Below, in pieces: positions 60,246 to 64,000 of a stretch of DNA of 64,000 nucleotides. The notes under the pieces are model-generated. The model searched no databases. It saw only the letters and a program-made list of their open reading frames with translations, and had not been told where the DNA came from. Every line of letters begins with the position of its first letter. Within the stretch, counting starts at the first letter, position 1. Source of the stretch: Rhyacichthys aspro (taxonomy: Eukaryota; Chordata; Actinopteri; Gobiiformes; Rhyacichthyidae); the NCBI GenBank assembly GCA_036850595.1, contig CM072151.1:21057307-21121306 (forward strand), in the 5' to 3' direction. The translations under genes and the position numbers were made by a program.

Positions 60246-63200
60246 GTGGATATTATTGTATTTCTTTTACCTTTGACTTTTCCGTACTTGCACTGTAACT
60301 ACACTTGTATATATCACTAGCATACAACTGGTTTTAATTTGTAGTGTGAAAAAAAAAAAAAAAATTTACTTGTAGCTGAGAGGTCAGTGATGCAGCTGTG
60401 ACAGTTAGCTACCGTATTGCTAGAAAATCGAATGAGCTTCAAAGCCATGTTGTGAAGGTGAGTTGGTAAAAAAAAAAAAAAAAATCAATGCTGAAGGCCT
60501 TTGCCTACATTTGCCTTTTGATTTGGAAAAGTCTAAATCAAATCAATATTTTGTGTGACTTGCTTTAAAAGAGCAGCAGTTCTTGTAGTTCCACTGCCTC
60601 AGTTTGTTGAAGGATCTGGGCAAGATCTGTTCAAAAATATGGACAATTCTAAACAAAACCAGGCTAAACTGGACTAAACCAGACCATATAATCCCAGATA
60701 GAATTTAAATTGTTTATGGTTGAGCGCATTCTGACTTTAATGCATATCTGCCTAAAACCTTTGCACAGTGCCAAATAGTGTATTTATAACTTATTACTTT
60801 CTTTTTATCTCTGCATATTTGTGCAGCCCTGATAAGTACTGGTACTAGCTGGAACTAAGCAGGAAAGTACCCCTTTAGATTACAGCCCCGTGCTCAGTTA
60901 CATAAAACTTTTCTTAACCGGCACTCAATGGTAATTACAGTCTTGTGTGCATCATACGAGCGAGCTATCAAATATTTGATTTGAATTGTAAATGCTCTGT
61001 ATTATGTACAAATATTCTTTTACTGATTTGCTTGTTGTATGTCATGTCATTTTCTGAATTAAATGAAATATATGAATGAAATGAAAAATCTTTCTCTTAC
61101 TTATCCTTAATTATTTTTAATATTTTCATGTACAATAAGGATTTGCATGAACAACATATCAGCTTGATTAAACATTAAAGACTACATTGATACTTTGTCA
61201 CTGATTAAAGTTATTTAAATAAACAATAATAATCACTTTTAAAACTGTGAAAATACATAACACTGAAATGATTCATAAACATATGCATGTCCATCAAGCT
61301 TAACTGATACTTTGTACCCCTAGTTATGCTCCATATCCCCTAATTACATTTGTGACTACTGCATGCTAGTATACTATGTACATGTGTAATTACTGTGTTA
61401 ATATAACATAATATAATAAGAGTGTACGTAACCGAATGGCATTTAAAGTGTTATCATGACGAGTCATTTGCCCAACCTCTCAGATTTTCAACAATAAAAT
61501 GTGTCCAGTCAGTGGTGATGGCTTGGGTGTAGCTCAGAGTTCTTTTTCAGTAAACTGGTTGGACTGGGTGCTGTGGTAGTGGTTCAAACATGCACTGATG
61601 CTGTTTAGTGAACAACTCCTCTCCCTGGGGACACCACACCCTGGGCGTCTCGGGGCTGGTATTGGCTTACACCCCGCTCTGTTTTGGGAAGTGTGTTTAT
61701 GGGTTTTCTTGTTTTGTTGGCTGTTCAGACTGTAATATAAACAGCTGGTGACACTTCCGTGCAATCTATCAACAGTGTTAGAAAAGGTCATGGACAGAAT
61801 GTAAATAGAGTTGACATAATGGTAAGTTAACATAAGTTTTCATGTGATGTAGGTGTTTTTATTTTAATGTGACCCACCTTATTCCAAAAGCAGCTTACAG
61901 GTCATCAAAGACAGGCACAAATAAACACAATGTTGCCTACAACAATGATATTTTTAACCACAAATGCTGCTACAGCTTACACAGCTGTTGTGAAATCTCA
62001 ACAGACCAAAAAAGTTATTGTTGTTATAGGCCATCTTGATATCTGTGATTTGAAACCGAAGGGAAATTACCTTGTCTTTTGCTCTTCTGGAACTGCAAAG
62101 TTCTTGTGACTGAAAACTATTAATACAGTTTCAAAAATGGACTCACAGACATGTTGCTTTTATTGGTGTATAATCCTTAGATCTGGTGTAAGATCTAAGA
62201 ACATAGTGTTTTGTAAGTTTGATGCCACCAACATCACTAAATGCCACAAAAATAAGATAAAAGGATTTATGTTAAACAGCCTGAGCACAAATGTGACCTT
62301 TTTTAAGCCTAATAGCATGTTGTAATAGGAATAATCTGTGAAACAAACAAGACATAATGTAGGCTTTTGGTTCCTGGGTCTAATTACAAACTGACAGACG
62401 TGTTCACATCTAAAATAAACTGGTTCAGAGCCTGAAAATTTGGTTACCAGGTGAGAAAGAAAAAAATGTTGGTTTCTCTTTACAAACATTAATGTCATTT
62501 TGTTTCCTAGCCTCATTAAACTTTAATATAAATGGATTTATGAATATTATGTTATGTTATTTACTGTGTCCAAGGTTTGCATTCATATGATACGTTGACA
62601 TTTGCCTGTTGTTTCTCACACTAACTATATAGCATTTTTATAAACCATTGTCCTGTACCAGGTCTGTTGCCTCATGCCTCGTTTTAGAACCAAACCCATA
62701 GCCTGCCCAGCCATCCTAATTCACTTTTCACACAGAGTACCATCCCATAAAATATTTAACTCTCAAAGTACCGCAGCTTTGTGCTATATTACAATAATAG
62801 ACATCAAGGAATACAGGGAAGTGCAAAAGCAATGAAGTTATAAATGTGCGGTAGTTTAAACTGGGAAATGTTTATTCCAATATGAGTGTTTTTAAATGGT
62901 TGTAGTTGGACTTTATCCAGCTTTAAACGGGTTTTAAAAGATTTTATGGCATTTTAGTTGGTCCTCAAAAAGTTTTAAATGGTTTTATGTGAACCTTATC
63001 CAATTTTAAGTAGTTTTACATAGAGTGATTGAAAGAGATTTTATTTGCACTTTAGCAGATTCTAAGCTCTTTCATTTGGACCTGATTGCCTCACCAGAGT
63101 TTAAATTAGACTTTTGTTTGACAAAGTAAATGTGAACAAAATAGGTTCACTGCACTGTAAAAATAAAAATGTATTTCAGTCTAAAAAAAAAACTTCTGAG

Positions 63201-63845
63201 ACTCCCCAAGTACCATTCAAGACAGTCTAAGTAGCACTAGTGGTCCCGTACCACAGTTAAAAATGACAAACAATTATAATTGGTGAGTTAGTCCAGTTTT
63301 ACCATTGAATTTATGTAATATTAAAATTCAATATAATATATAAGAGTATATTTAATGGAATGGAATGGAATGGAATGGAATAGAATAGAAGGAAAGGGAA
63401 TGGAATAGAATAGAACAGAATAGAATAAAAGCAATAGGTCACTATGATATAAGTGGGAGTGAGGGGTGTACATGACATTGTGACGGAAGGAATATTTTGG
63501 TTATTCAAACTTCAAGTTAAATCACCATCAGAAATATTTACACTTAATTATTTCATGAGCAGTTGAAGTGTTGAATTGAAGTGTACACTTTTACCACACA
63601 ACTGCACACTTCACCTTTAAATGACACAAAAAGCTTGGATATTGGAAAAAATGTCCCATTTACACAAACCAACCATTTTCCGTTCAGTTACTGCCAAATT
63701 GCTAAAGGCACTAACAGTCTTTAAGCTGACACATCCAAGAGTTTAATTTCACCGCATAAAAGTCTATTATGACTCACGGATATACACACCTGTATTTCAC
63801 ATTTTACACAACCAAAAAGCCAACACTGGCATTGGAAATAAAGAA
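60246..63845. repeat. Non-coding DNA of copy B of the tandem duplication
   Basis: Matches to 49331-51650 are scattered through 61540-63845, separated by unmatched stretches. A runs occur at about 60350-60364 and 60470-60484. Degenerate TTTTA-G/AACCAGG words occur at 60650-60690 and 62890-63020. No coding exon was recognised. Confidence 0.65.
63355..63428. repeat. (TGGAA)n / (TAGAA)n short tandem repeat
   Basis: Pentamer array TGGAA with TAGAA variants, about 15 units. Confidence 0.9.
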
Positions 63846-64000
63846 CCTGTCTTTTAAAATGATCCAGATTGACAGACACATGGTATTTGTGTATAGTTCG
63901 GATATTAGCTGTAGTAGATTTCTATGTGGCACACTGCAGAACTGGTCAGAGTTAGAGTGGCCTTAAGTGAAAAAAAAAAACAACGTATTTTAGAGATCAT
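63846..64000. other. End of window, no feature seen
   Basis: Non-coding sequence with an A run at about 63971-63980. The duplication may continue past the window. Confidence 0.4.

Noticed and set aside
1..64000. CRISPR array, operon or bacterial genes
   Set aside because: No spaced direct repeats of that kind, no ribosome-binding sites and no compact gene order; the window is vertebrate.

Overview
The window looks like a stretch of teleost fish genome, probably percomorph. Coding exons are short, split by GT/AG introns and widely spaced. The intergenic DNA is AT-rich and holds fish-type interspersed repeats: a CR1-superfamily LINE (L2/Rex1-like), a Tc1-like transposon, hAT-like and TA-flanked inverted-repeat elements, a tRNA-headed SINE and the ATTCAATTCAATT-type repeat. 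Nothing prokaryotic is present. The assignment rests on repeat and gene character, not on a database search.

Layout. Positions 1 to about 40,900 form a gene-poor region with decayed mobile elements: LINE 931-2975, ZBED/hAT fragment 4916-5107, inverted-repeat elements 8237-8737, 16011-16286, 19414-20163, 23848-24119 and 36563-37885 (the last with a SINE nested inside), a MADF-domain fragment near 17749 and a Tc1-like element 28340-29626. Several patches of balanced composition with homeodomain/POU-like motifs could be conserved enhancers. By human gene order the DSC/DSG cluster adjoins the CDH2 gene desert, which would fit, but this is inference.

The one clearly intact gene is a desmoglein (desmosomal cadherin, desmoglein-2-like) on the + strand, 41139-49021. 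Fourteen coding exons join in frame to 1165 codons plus stop. They encode a signal peptide, an RKRR furin site, a mature N-terminus E-W, cadherin repeats EC1-EC4, a membrane-proximal domain, a transmembrane segment and a long cytoplasmic tail with the catenin-binding region and desmoglein-type repeats. A TATA-box promoter with E-boxes lies upstream and an AATAAA signal at 49310. The tail carries an 18-bp coding minisatellite (KPEPIL), and exon 8 carries a Gly/Ala/Ser-rich insertion.

About 12 kb downstream, 58882-60230 repeats the 3' part of the same gene: exons 10, 11 and 12, then the end of exon 14 and the 3' UTR. Non-coding DNA beyond each copy also matches (about 49.5-51.6 kb against 61.5-63.8 kb). 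The second copy keeps its splice sites and reading frame through the transmembrane segment but stops just after it, and has lost most of the tail. A separate promoter-like segment and signal-peptide exon (54426-54471, phase 1) lies upstream. Its phase fits the first duplicated exon, so this locus could make a 195-residue membrane stub of one membrane-proximal domain with no catenin tail. Whether this is a gene or a pseudogene is the main open question.

Two blocks of almost pure poly-C/poly-G (20905-21455 and 42297-42687) look like sequencing or assembly artefacts. The long Gly/Pro-rich reading frames over them should not be annotated as genes.
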